DNA from: Achromobacter aegrifaciens
GTDB taxonomy: Bacteria > Pseudomonadota > Gammaproteobacteria > Burkholderiales > Burkholderiaceae_B
Length of the DNA: 64,000 nucleotides
Assembly (NCBI RefSeq): GCF_902859735.1
Contig: NZ_CADIJY010000004.1
Location: 584,666 to 648,665 of the forward strand
Reading direction: 5' to 3'
Both the position numbers and the translations under genes were made by a program. Position 1 is the stretch's first letter. Every line of letters begins with the position of its first letter. Positions 8,482-14,768 of this stretch are shown here, piece after piece. The notes under the pieces are model-generated. The model worked only from the letters and a program-made list of their open reading frames with translations, was not told where the DNA came from and did no database searches.

Positions 8482-9144
8482 CTACCAAGCCAGGCCCTGC
8501 TCAGCGAATCCCAGGCGCCGCGGCCTCAAGAACACATAGCAATGCTGGAATCCATCCGCCACGACGTGGCGCGCGCCCGTCGTCCCCGCGATACCGGGCT
8601 CGAATGTCTTGAAAACCTGAAACCCCTTGGCCTGCTCGACCACGAAACTCAGGCGCTCCGGTTTGTCGTTGTAGCCAAGCACCAGCATTCCATCGTCGGC
8701 CAGGACACGATGGCATTCAAACATCAGCTGATTGAATGCTTCTTCCGTATCCAGGCCGAAGCCGATCAGCCCATTGGCGAACACCACGTCAAAGCTATGG
8801 GGCGGATAGTAGGTAGACAGCTCAGTCGCGGAACCCACCACGTGCCTGTTGGGCTGACCGTACGCGGCGTTGCGCGGATTCAGGTCTATCGAATAGAAAT
8901 CCAGATCCAGCAGCCGGTCGTAGTGCCAGTTGTGCTTATCCAGCCCGATGAAAAGACATCTGGCCGCTGGAGCCGCGATGCCGCGCCGGAAATGCTCATT
9001 GACGTAGTCGAAGACCTCTTGCTCCATGAACATCCTGCTGGGCACCCGCAGCCGGAAATCGGCGCCCAACATTCTCAAAAGGCCCGGAGAAACCCGGAAA
9101 ACAGCGCGCTTCAGCGCGTAAGCTATTTTTTTAACGAACCTCAT
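8482..9144 (-). CDS. Class I SAM-dependent methyltransferase, copy 1
   Basis: The ATG at 9144 (MRFVKKIAYALKRA) with GGGG eight bases upstream is chosen over a longer frame; it gives about 220 residues. The methyltransferase_11 type fold is seen as ARCLFIGLDKHNWHYDRLL (unusual first loop), DFYSIDLNPRNAAYG (acidic strand-2 end), SFDVVFANGLIGFGLDTEEAF (motif around strand 4) and ECHRVLADDGMLVLGYND. The glycine-rich SAM loop is poor, so the activity is plausible but unproven. A close paralogue lies at 9484-10154 and the two share flanking sequence, which indicates a tandem duplication. The substrate is unknown. Confidence 0.7.
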   Translation of the reverse strand: MRFVKKIAYALKRAVFRVSPGLLRMLGADFRLRVPSRMFMEQEVFDYVNEHFRRGIAAPAARCLFIGLDKHNWHYDRLLDLDFYSIDLNPRNAAYGQPNRHVVGSATELSTYYPPHSFDVVFANGLIGFGLDTEEAFNQLMFECHRVLADDGMLVLGYNDKPERLSFVVEQAKGFQVFKTFEPGIAGTTGARHVVADGFQHCYVFLRPRRLGFAEQGLAW

Positions 9145-9288
9145 GATCCCCAAGATCTCAAAAACCCGAAAAACGCCAGACCTGCTACCGGCATTCCCGC
9201 CGGCCAGCCGTCGCGCTTTCAAATTTTATTTTTGGGAGAGATTCTTTATCCGGAGTTTTTCTGAATTGGTAATTACTTTTTCTTGTGG

Positions 9289-9338
9289 CGCGGCCACAGA
9301 AAAACATGGCGATGCTGGAATCCAGCCCGCCATGACGC
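9289..9338 (-). pseudogene. Remnant of a third methyltransferase copy (C-terminal end)
   Basis: This stretch matches the last codons of the neighbouring methyltransferases. Read on the minus strand it gives a GFQHRHVFL segment, corresponding to GFQHCYVFLRPRR in copy 1 and GFKHRYVFLRPRR in copy 2. Only about 50 bases survive, followed by a diverged palindromic repeat, so a third unit was once present or a duplication broke here. Confidence 0.6.
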
Positions 9339-9351
9339 GTGAATTTCCAAA

Positions 9352-9404
9352 AAAAAGTGCCCGACTGAATTTTCAGCTGAAGAGAATTTCGTCGGACACT
9401 TTTT
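9352..9404. repeat. Diverged member of the GTGTC palindrome family
   Basis: An A-run, GTG(C)CCGAC, an AATTTTCAGCTGAAG centre, then GTCGGACACTTTTT. It has the same design as the palindromes farther right (A-run, GTGTCxGAC arm, TTTTCAGCTG centre, mirrored arm, T-run), but with altered arms. It is the leftmost recognisable copy and sits between the two methyltransferase genes, where it could act as a terminator on either strand. Confidence 0.6.
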
Positions 9405-9483
9405 AGACAGGCGATGCAGACAGAAAGCCAATAGCGGGATTACGTTTTCGGAATAGCGGGCGGCTCTGAGCGGCCGTCCCCAG

Positions 9484-10154
9484 CTATGCCGCCGCCAGGT
9501 CCATGCCCAGTTCACCCAGCCCCAGGCGCCGAGGCCGCAAGAACACATAGCGATGCTTGAACCCATCCGCTACGACGTGGCTCGCGCCCGTCATTCCCGC
9601 TATGCCGGGCTCAAACGTCTTGAAGACTTGAAAACCCGCGGCCTGCTCAACCTTGAAACCCAGGCGGTCAGGCTTGTCGTTATAGCCCAGCACCAGCATC
9701 CCATCGCTGGTGAGGACACGATGGCATTCAAACATCAGTTGATTGAATGCTTCCTCCGTATCCAGCCCGAAACCGATAAGCCCATTGGCGAAGACCACGT
9801 CGAAGCTGTTCGGAGAATAGTAGGAAGACAATTCGGTCGCCGAACCCACCACGTGCCTGTTGGGCGGGCCATAGGCCGCGTTGCGCGGATTCAAGTCTAT
9901 GGAATAGAAGTCGAGATCCAGCAGCCGGTCATAGTGCCAGTTGTGCTTGTCCAGACCGATGAAAAGGCATCTCGCCGCCGGAGCCGCCGCGCCGCGCCGG
10001 AAATGTTGATTGACGTAATCGAAGACCTCTTGCTCCATGAACATCCGGCTAGGCACCCGCAAGCGGAAATCAAGGCCTAGTTTCCTGGCAAGAGCCGGAG
10101 ACGCGCGGAAAACGGCGCGCTTGAACGCGTAAGGTATTTTTTGACGAACTTCAT
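9484..10154 (-). pseudogene. Class I SAM-dependent methyltransferase, copy 2, frameshifted at its 5' end
   Basis: Nearly the same protein as copy 1 from the AFKRAVFRASPALARKLG segment onward, sharing LDKHNWHYDRLL, DFYSIDLNPRNAAYG and NGLIGFGLDTEEAF. The start equivalent to that of copy 1 is ATG at 10154 (MKFVKK), but the A-tract after it has six A (10137-10142 on the plus strand) where copy 1 has seven (9126-9132). The natural frame therefore shifts after six codons. A long in-frame extension to a TTG at 10308 exists but has no counterpart in copy 1. The gene is either broken, rescued by slippage at the A-tract, or started at an internal ATG such as that of MFMEQEV. Confidence 0.65.
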
Positions 10155-10705
10155 GATCCTCCAGAACTTCAAAACAAACCCGTATGGCACCAAGTGCCGA
10201 AACGGCCCTCCCGCGGGCCGCCAGCCCCACTTGTTTTTTGTGAGGTCTGTTCTTTGGTCGAATTCTTCCTTGGCTTGCCTGATGGCTATCGAAACGCAGC
10301 CTTGACAAGCCTGAATTTTCTTGTTCGAAGAGCTATCAGACCCGATCGCCACTTTGGTGGCGGCAGGTCACGCCGTGTCCGTCCAAACCATGGAGATGCA
10401 CACGTCCCGAGGGAAAGAGTCCTGGCCGGGCTGCTCGATAGGCAGCAGTCTGATGAATCAATTTGCCGGCGCTGTCCCAGTGCATCGCCCCGTTGCGCTG
10501 CGCTGGGATAGGATTCCTGCGTCGTAGCGGCTCAGGAGGGAGCCTGAGGCTACGCGTCTTCTATTGATAGCTAACGGCTGGTCAGGGCGATTCTTAATGT
10601 TTTGGGTTTGTTTTTTGGATTTTTCCGTCCCGAAAAAAAGTGACGCGCGCCCGGAATTTTCCAGTTATCAACTGTCCAACTTTTAGGGAGGAGGTCACTT
10701 GGACC
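10155..10705. other. No gene recognised
   Basis: About 550 bases without a convincing coding region on either strand. Short open frames exist but show no family features. Positions 10155-10250 are homologous to the area upstream of methyltransferase copy 1. The rest I cannot assign; it could be decayed mobile DNA at the edge of the accessory region. Confidence 0.4.
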
Positions 10706-10833
10706 ACAGGAAGCTCTTGGTCTTGTAGCGGACCTCGTCGTAGGCCGAACCGGTTTCCATCCCGGCGACCAGGTTGATGTCGCGTCCCGCGACCAGCGTA
10801 AGGTTGCCGCCCGCCGCGATGGTCGAGCCGACG
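10706..10833 (-). pseudogene. Short fhaB fragment with an internal 63-base deletion
   Basis: Matches the FhaB coding sequence around 38967-39157 (and 24690-24875 in the large orphan): the stretch encoding YKTKSFLSS and the GRDINLVAG/GNLTLVAGQD repeats. Relative to fhaB exactly 63 bases (21 codons) are missing between two copies of a CCCGCG-type repeat, an in-frame deletion between adjacent FHA repeats. It marks the far end of the fhaB-derived array. Confidence 0.8.
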
Positions 10834-10879
10834 CATGAACGGCGGCGATTTGGGCGGTAGGGAATTACAGCGGCAGAAA

Positions 10880-10910
10880 TAAATAGCCCCGGCTGCGCCG
10901 GGGCTATTTA
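10880..10910. terminator. Bidirectional intrinsic terminator
   Basis: A palindrome with arms AAATAGCCCCGGC and GCCGGGGCTATTT around TGC, flanked by A and T residues. It lies eight bases beyond the stop of the 107-residue immunity gene on the minus strand, so it ends that transcript and closes the array. Confidence 0.8.
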
Positions 10911-10917
10911 TATATAT

Positions 10918-11241
10918 CTAGAAGACTTCGTGCCTGAGTCGTTTAAAGCAATCACTCTTCTTGATAGCTTCCTCTATATCAGAGGATCGATCAGTAGCAT
11001 TTATGTAGAGCAAAACCGGGTAATCCGGAAAACCCTGTTCAACTGGCTCCTCATCAAATGGATCAAGATTCATCTTCAGAACAAAATTTTCCGAATCATT
11101 ACTACCGAACATGTAGTAATCACCGCCATGATAGGTGCTATTTCTTTCCTCAAAAGAAATCCCAAAAACTTCCTCAATACGACTTCTTGCCAGCAGAAGG
11201 CTTATATCTTTGGCACCATATAGATCATATGCATTGTTCAT
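10918..11241 (-). CDS. Putative immunity protein of an orphan CDI cassette
   Basis: A 107-residue acidic protein rich in Asp/Glu and aromatic residues (YHGGDYYMFGSNDSENF, NLDPFDEEPVEQGFPDYPVLLYINAT). I do not recognise the family. Its ATG overlaps the stop codon of an upstream toxin-tail frame as ATGA, the arrangement seen at several other cassettes here and at fhaB/cdiI. That coupling and the position in the array are the grounds for the call. The gene is AT-rich compared with the FhaB scaffold. It is intact although its toxin is reduced to about 60 codons, so it could protect against siblings or strains that carry the full toxin. Confidence 0.65.
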   Translation of the reverse strand: MNNAYDLYGAKDISLLLARSRIEEVFGISFEERNSTYHGGDYYMFGSNDSENFVLKMNLDPFDEEPVEQGFPDYPVLLYINATDRSSDIEEAIKKSDCFKRLRHEVF

Positions 11242-11420
11242 TTCGGAAGAACCACACTTGGAGAACGACTTGCAGCTGTTGCAACAGAGTCATAAATCAT
11301 AAAGTTAACTTCACGGTCCGCCTGTGTACTCAGCTTACTTGCTAAATCTCTTAGCCCAAGAGCTTGCAAGTCTCTAGCACTTAGAGGACCTGTACGAGAA
11401 CCACCGCTACGCACCAATAA
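11238..11420 (-). pseudogene. Toxin C-terminal remnant of unknown type
   Basis: An open frame on the minus strand of about 60 codons, containing LVRSGGSRTGPLSARDLQA, LASKLSTQADREVNFMIYD and a terminal SPSVVLPK, with its TGA overlapping the ATG of the 107-residue immunity gene. It is cut at its upstream side by the end of the IS3-type element. No toxin family is recognised. Confidence 0.6.
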
Positions 11421-11492
11421 AGGTGTCAGACTGAGCTAACCCGGGTTTTCCGGACACCCGAAGAAGTAGACAATACTTGAAGGAGGTGTCCC

Positions 11493-11825
11493 ATGGATAA
11501 ATCCAAACCCGAAGGCAAGCCGCTTGAAGCCAAACGCCAGTATCACAGTCGAGACTTCAAGATCGAGGCGGTCAGACAACTGGAGGAAGGCAAGGTCAGC
11601 GGCACGCAACTATCGCTGATGCTGGGCGTGAAGCGGTCGATTATTTACCGATGGAAGAAAGAGCTGGCGACACACGGCCCAGACGTCTCATTTCCCGGTA
11701 AAGGCAAGGCTCGCACCGACGAGCAGACCGAGATTCAGCGCCTCAAGCGTCAGTTGGCCGAGGTCACCGAAGAGCGCGATATCCTAAAAAAAGCGGCAGC
11801 GTACTTTGCGCGGGAACTGCCGTGA
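11493..11825 (+). CDS. IS3-family transposase OrfA
   Basis: 110 residues with the HTH_Tnp_1 helix-turn-helix (YHSRDFKIEAVRQLEEGKVSGTQLSLMLGV then SIIYRWKKEL) and a C-terminal leucine-zipper-like coiled coil (EIQRLKRQLAEVTEERDILKKAAAYFA), the normal OrfA plan for terminal-repeat recognition and dimerisation. A strong AGGAGGTG ribosome site precedes the ATG. Its stop overlaps the GTG start of OrfB (GTGA), so OrfB is likely translated by coupling. Confidence 0.92.
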   Translation: MDKSKPEGKPLEAKRQYHSRDFKIEAVRQLEEGKVSGTQLSLMLGVKRSIIYRWKKELATHGPDVSFPGKGKARTDEQTEIQRLKRQLAEVTEERDILKKAAAYFARELP

Positions 11826-12675
11826 GGTACGCCTTTGTGCAGGCTCATCAGCAGCAGTTCCGGGTCGCTCGGTTATGCCGGGCCTTGCACGTCAGCCGCA
11901 GCGGATATTACGACTGGCAACGTCGTGAACCCTCGGCAAGGCAGCAAGAGGACGTCAAGCTGCTCGCGGCCATCGAGCAGACCCATCAGACCTGCCGGCA
12001 AGCGTATGGCGCGGAAAAGACCTGGCGCGCGCTTAACGCCAACGGCGTGGCGTGCGGCAAGCATCGCGTCGCAAGACTGCGACGCCAGGCCGGCATCGAG
12101 GCGCTGCGCAAGCAGCGGTTTCGTCGGCTGGAGAAGCATTCGCTGCTGGGGCCAGCCCCGAACCGCCTGCAACGTCAGTTCACCGTGCAATGTCCCAATA
12201 AAGTCTGGGTGGGCGACATAACGGTTGTACCAACACGGACAGGCTGGCTATATCTGGCCGTACTGCTGGATCTCTACTCTCGGTCGGTGATCGGCTGGAG
12301 CATGGCCGAGAAGGCCGACCGCAGGTTGTTGGTCCATGCACTTCAAATGGCCCTAGCCCGGCGCCGTCCCGATCCTGGACTTTGCACCACAGCGATCGCG
12401 GTGCGCAGTACAGTTCGGCAGAGTACCGAGGCATGCTTAAGGACCACGGCATCATCATCAGCATGAGCGCCAAGGGAGATCCCTACGATAATGCCGTCGC
12501 AGAGAGCTTCTTCAGCAACTTAAAGAACGAATTAACGCATCACAAGGTCTTCCACAGCAGGGAGCATGCGCGGCTGGCGATCTTTAACTACATTGAGGTC
12601 TTCTATAACCGCCAGCGAATCCACCAGGGGCTAGGTTATCGAACCCCTGCCCAGGTCGAGGCCTCCGTGCCTTAA
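11822..12675 (+). pseudogene. IS3-family transposase OrfB (rve integrase core), frameshifted
   Basis: The frame starts with YAFVQAHQQQFRVARLCRAL and an HTH_21 region, reaches the first catalytic aspartate in VGDITVVPTRTGWLYLAVLLD, then shifts near 12380. The second aspartate (LHHSDRGAQYSS) and catalytic glutamate (AESFFSNLKNELTHH) continue in the next frame to the stop at 12675. Adding one base near 12380 restores the usual GLLHHSDRG junction. All three DDE residues survive, but the protein is split, so this copy could move only if transposase is supplied from elsewhere. Confidence 0.9.
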
Positions 12676-12723
12676 CCAAACTGTCCGAGAAATCCGGGTC
12701 AGCTCAGTCTGACACCTTATATC

Positions 12724-12882
12724 CAAACGGTTTGGTCGCCTGATGAAGCGTATAAGGCCGGCACCATGCACGCCCTGATCATCTACAAGCTAAAAGCTTG
12801 AGTCCGCCCCGTGCAACAAGCCATTGATTCAGAATACATTTCCCCAGAATTCCGTTGGGAAAACTCAGAGTTCGACACCATT
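12724..12882. repeat. Dispersed ~160-190 bp block, copy A
   Basis: Shares most of its sequence with 13511-13702 and 32317-32504: an AACGGTTTGGTCGCC start, a GCACGCCCTGATCATCTACA middle, and a CCCCAGAA...GGGGAAAACTC hairpin-like end running into a degenerate TCTGACACC. It looks like the end of a decayed mobile element, and I cannot name it. Confidence 0.65.
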
Positions 12883-12890
12883 TCTTATCT

Positions 12891-13259
12891 CTATCTTCGA
12901 AACCAATACAAATCTAAAGCCTCAAGATCAGCTCTTAGCTCTGCAGCCTCATCAGGAGGCAAGCCCTTCAAAGCAGAGGAGATATCAATCTCCTTGAACA
13001 ACTCAGAGATAATATCGAGATGATATTTCTCAACCGCCCTCGAAGACCTTCCTGCTAAAAGAACCAGAGTTAAAACCTCCAGCATTAACTTTTCAATTGG
13101 CATATCAAAGGAGTTTTCAAGCTCGCTATAGGCATAGCCAGCTTCGCTTTCACCCGCCCCCCACGGACTTTTATGACTTAGCTTGACTCTGCAATAGCTA
13201 TAATAGCTGCCCAGAAACCAAGCACGGATTTCACCATAAGTTACGCGTTCTTCCGTCAT
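12891..13259 (-). CDS. Putative immunity protein for a deaminase-type toxin (paralogue of 33589-33960)
   Basis: 122 residues from the ATG at 13259; a longer upstream frame runs through a toxin tail and is not the gene. The protein is helical (VTYGEIRAWFLGSYYSYC, EKLMLEVLTLVLLAGRSSRAVEKYHLDIISELF) and aligns along its length with the protein at 33589-33960 (VSYFQIKSWILENYW, EYLMLEVVCLVLACWYPAQAEYHRAQICRLL). Both genes follow the same kind of toxin tail, which supports the immunity role. No family name is certain. The gene is AT-rich compared with fhaB. Confidence 0.65.
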   Translation of the reverse strand: MTEERVTYGEIRAWFLGSYYSYCRVKLSHKSPWGAGESEAGYAYSELENSFDMPIEKLMLEVLTLVLLAGRSSRAVEKYHLDIISELFKEIDISSALKGLPPDEAAELRADLEALDLYWFRR

Positions 13260-13338
13260 GGGGTCTTCCTCGGCGGGCAGAGCATACCCCCCCTGGTTAT
13301 CAAAGATACTGACTGTAACATTTGAATGTTTTGCTTTC
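13256..13338 (-). pseudogene. Toxin tail, deaminase-type, with a G-tract frameshift
   Basis: The frame KAKHSNVTVSIFDNQGG parallels KAKYPNIQVNILDNNG in the tail at 33962-34102. A run of seven G on the coding strand (C7 near 13287-13293) puts it into the immunity frame. With six G the tail would end in CPPRKTP and a stop overlapping the immunity ATG as ATGA, matching the PPKGN end of its paralogue. It is bounded upstream by a palindromic repeat. Confidence 0.65.
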
Positions 13339-13395
13339 AAAAAAGGTGTCAGACTACATTTTCGGCTGTGGAAAATGTAGTCTGACACCTTTTTT
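13339..13395. repeat. GTGTC palindrome
   Basis: A near-perfect two-armed copy: A-run, GGTGTCAGACTACATTTTC, a GGCTGTG centre, GAAAATGTAGTCTGACACC and a T-run. It sits exactly where the deaminase-type toxin tail begins and can fold as a bidirectional terminator. Confidence 0.9.
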
Positions 13396-13510
13396 AGTCC
13401 ACTGAGCGTCAACCGCCGTGTTGTCATTGCACTCCGCACCGTGCTTATCAAGGCGTTGAGCCGGTTCAAATGTAGGCTGGGGATCGAGTCCTGAAGCAGT
13501 TTCTGCAATA

Positions 13511-13702
13511 CTCCGACTGCGTGCATGGCCTGTCTTCCTTCAAACGGTTTGGTCGCCCGATGAAGGGTATAGGACTGGCACCATGCACGCCCTGATCATC
13601 TACAAGCTAAAAGCTTGAGTCCGCCCCGTGTAACAGGCCATTGATTCAGAATGCATTTCCCCAGAAATTCGTGGGGAAACCTCAGAGTCTGACACCTTAT
13701 TT
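13511..13702. repeat. Dispersed ~190 bp block, copy B
   Basis: The most complete copy of the block also found at 12724-12882 and 32317-32504. It ends in a small hairpin (CCCCAGAAATTCGTGGGG) followed by CTCAGAGTCTGACACC, so its end resembles one arm of the palindromes and the IS3 terminus. The preceding bases 13396-13510 show no gene I can support. Confidence 0.65.
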
Positions 13703-13714
13703 ATATTGAACCAG

Positions 13715-13987
13715 CTAATCAGCGACTATTTTTTGCAGCAAGCCCGCGACTTCGGCTCTAAGCGCCTCACCGTCAAATTCATATTCTTCCCTAGATTCGT
13801 CTGGTTCGTACATATCCGCAGCACAAAAAATACTGGACAAACACTCGCTCAACGAAGGCTCATCGAGCTGAAGGACATTGCTATCTCGTTCAATTTTCCA
13901 AAGCTCAATATAAGCTTCAGAAAAAACTTTGGCTTTCAGTCTTCCTGCTACATACGATCTTGCAAACTCGAGGATAGTGAGACTCAT
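13715..13987 (-). CDS. Colicin D immunity-like protein
   Basis: 90 residues of the bacterial self-protective colicin-like immunity family. The features are TILEFARSYVAGRLKAKVFSEAYIELW, then LSECLSSIFCAADMYEPDESREEYEFDGEALRAEVAGLL, the acidic helical protein that plugs the tRNase active site of colicin D. It directly follows a colicin D-type toxin tail, and its ATG overlaps the tail's stop as ATGA. This family-to-family match of toxin and immunity makes the assignment firm. It would protect against tRNA-arginine anticodon cleavage by an incoming CdiA-CT of this type. Confidence 0.88.
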   Translation of the reverse strand: MSLTILEFARSYVAGRLKAKVFSEAYIELWKIERDSNVLQLDEPSLSECLSSIFCAADMYEPDESREEYEFDGEALRAEVAGLLQKIVAD

Positions 13988-14111
13988 CGCAGAACTCCAT
14001 TTTTAATAGAGTTTTCAAACTGCTGAGTTCCCGGCGAGAGCTTAAAGCCCGTCACAAAATTCCCTGACGCATCGAGCACAACAGCGTTGTTGGCGGTCGA
14101 ATTAAAGTGGG
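13984..14111 (-). pseudogene. Colicin D-type tRNase toxin tail
   Basis: About 42 codons on the minus strand: a YSHFNSTANNAVVLDASGNF segment, then VTGFKLSPGTQQFENSIKNG and LR before TGA. This is the C-terminal part of the colicin D catalytic domain (HxFN...GNFxxGxKLSPG). The frame is cut upstream by a compound palindrome at 14112-14162. It cannot make a toxin alone but could restore one by recombination. Confidence 0.85.
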
Positions 14112-14162
14112 AATAAAGGTGTCAGACTACCGAATAAAGGTGTCAGTCTGACACCTTTTTTT
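14112..14162. repeat. Compound GTGTC palindrome
   Basis: One left arm (AAAGGTGTCAGACTACCG) is followed at once by a compact palindrome AAAGGTGTCAG/TCTGACACCTTT. It looks like two repeat copies joined with loss of the middle part. Confidence 0.8.
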
Positions 14163-14312
14163 CAGCACTCGAACCGCTTCCCAATGAACTCTCCCTGAGG
14201 ACTGCTGTAACTCCCGTAGGTCGACCAAGTGAGTCGAGTTCGCCAAGAATTACGTTGCTTGGGGCATTTGGACTTGGCCTGGCGAGTGTCGGATAGCTGC
14301 TTCCTGCAGATT
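14163..14312 (-). pseudogene. Nuclease toxin fragment (EndoNS_2-like, amino-proximal part)
   Basis: A 50-codon open stretch between two palindromes encodes NVILGELDSLGRPTGVTAVL followed by RESSLGSGSSAEKK. The LGxLDxLGRPTGVxAxL pattern is the entry segment of DNA/RNA non-specific endonuclease toxins. The catalytic and C-terminal part is missing here, but a C-terminal part of the same toxin type is at 33046-33302. Confidence 0.65.
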
Positions 14313-14367
14313 AAAAAGGGTGTCAGGCGACACTTTCACATTCGGAAAATTTAGTCTGACACCTTAT
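14313..14367. repeat. GTGTC palindrome, diverged
   Basis: A-run, GGGTGTCAGGCGACACTTTC, then GAAAATTTAGTCTGACACC. The left arm has several changes, but the plan is conserved. It separates the nuclease fragment from a short FhaB fragment. Confidence 0.75.
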
Positions 14368-14384
14368 ATCCCAATCTGCATCCC

Positions 14385-14429
14385 CTACTGACCAAACGCC
14401 TGCTGGAATTCCAGTTGCTCGCGCACCTC
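14385..14429 (-). pseudogene. Short FhaB pre-toxin fragment
   Basis: Fifteen codons (EVREQLEFQQAFGQ and a stop) match KVREQLEFQQAFGQ in the FhaB pre-toxin region encoded near 37150-37200. It shows that the material between cassettes derives from fhaB-like genes. Confidence 0.75.
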
Positions 14430-14493
14430 TTTTGAGCGCCCGTACCAGCAACGTCTCCAGCAGTGCCTGTCGCCTTTGAACCAACTAGTTAAG

Positions 14494-14766
14494 TCAAAAC
14501 AACTCTATAATTTCTTTCGCTAACCATGCCTCACTTTTATCTATAGAAATGTAGCATCCTTCGAATGAGCCGCTTGTCAAAACAAGCCTATGCCCTGCAT
14601 ATTCAATAGTAACTAGAATTGAGTAAGGACCTTGCTCACGCTTTATTTCCTCTGCATTTAGTTTTTTCAAAACAACACCAACAAACTCCTCAAATCTTTC
14701 TTCCTCATACTCATTAAAATAGACAAAATTACCAAGCTCGGAACTAGACTCAGAAAAACGATTCAT
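14494..14766 (-). CDS. Putative immunity protein for the 1004-residue orphan toxin
   Basis: About 90 residues, acidic (FNEYEEERFEEFVGVVLKKLNAEEI), with a predicted alpha/beta pattern ending in SIDKSEAWLAKEIIELF. I do not recognise the family. The ATG at 14766 has GGGG nine bases upstream; a GTG at 14772 overlapping the toxin stop is the alternative. It lies directly after the orphan FhaB/toxin frame, so it is the expected partner. AT-rich. Confidence 0.65.
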   Translation of the reverse strand: MNRFSESSSELGNFVYFNEYEEERFEEFVGVVLKKLNAEEIKREQGPYSILVTIEYAGHRLVLTSGSFEGCYISIDKSEAWLAKEIIELF

Positions 14767-14768
14767 GT

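Larger units (their letters stand above)
11422..12716 (+). mobile_element. IS3-family insertion sequence, about 1.3 kb
   Basis: Two overlapping transposase frames lie between imperfect terminal inverted repeats. The left end reads GGTGTCAGACTGAGCTAACC and the right end, reversed, GGTGTCAGACTGAGCTGACC, with similarity continuing through a CCGG-TTT-CGGACA stretch. No clear target duplication is visible, because the flanks (AAAGG on the left, CCTTAT on the right) extend the inverted repeat instead. The termini begin with the same GGTGTCAGACT as the array palindromes. OrfB is frameshifted, so this copy is probably inactive. Confidence 0.85.

Noticed and set aside
9484-10308. A natural 274-residue methyltransferase starting at the TTG 10308
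   Set aside because: The extension has no counterpart in copy 1, and the true start region (MKFVKK at 10154) is present in another frame. A frameshift explains the data better.
12891-13526. A single 211-residue protein
   Set aside because: The frame fuses unrelated upstream bases, a repeat arm, a frameshifted toxin tail and the immunity gene. Only the part from ATG 13259 has a homologue in the array.
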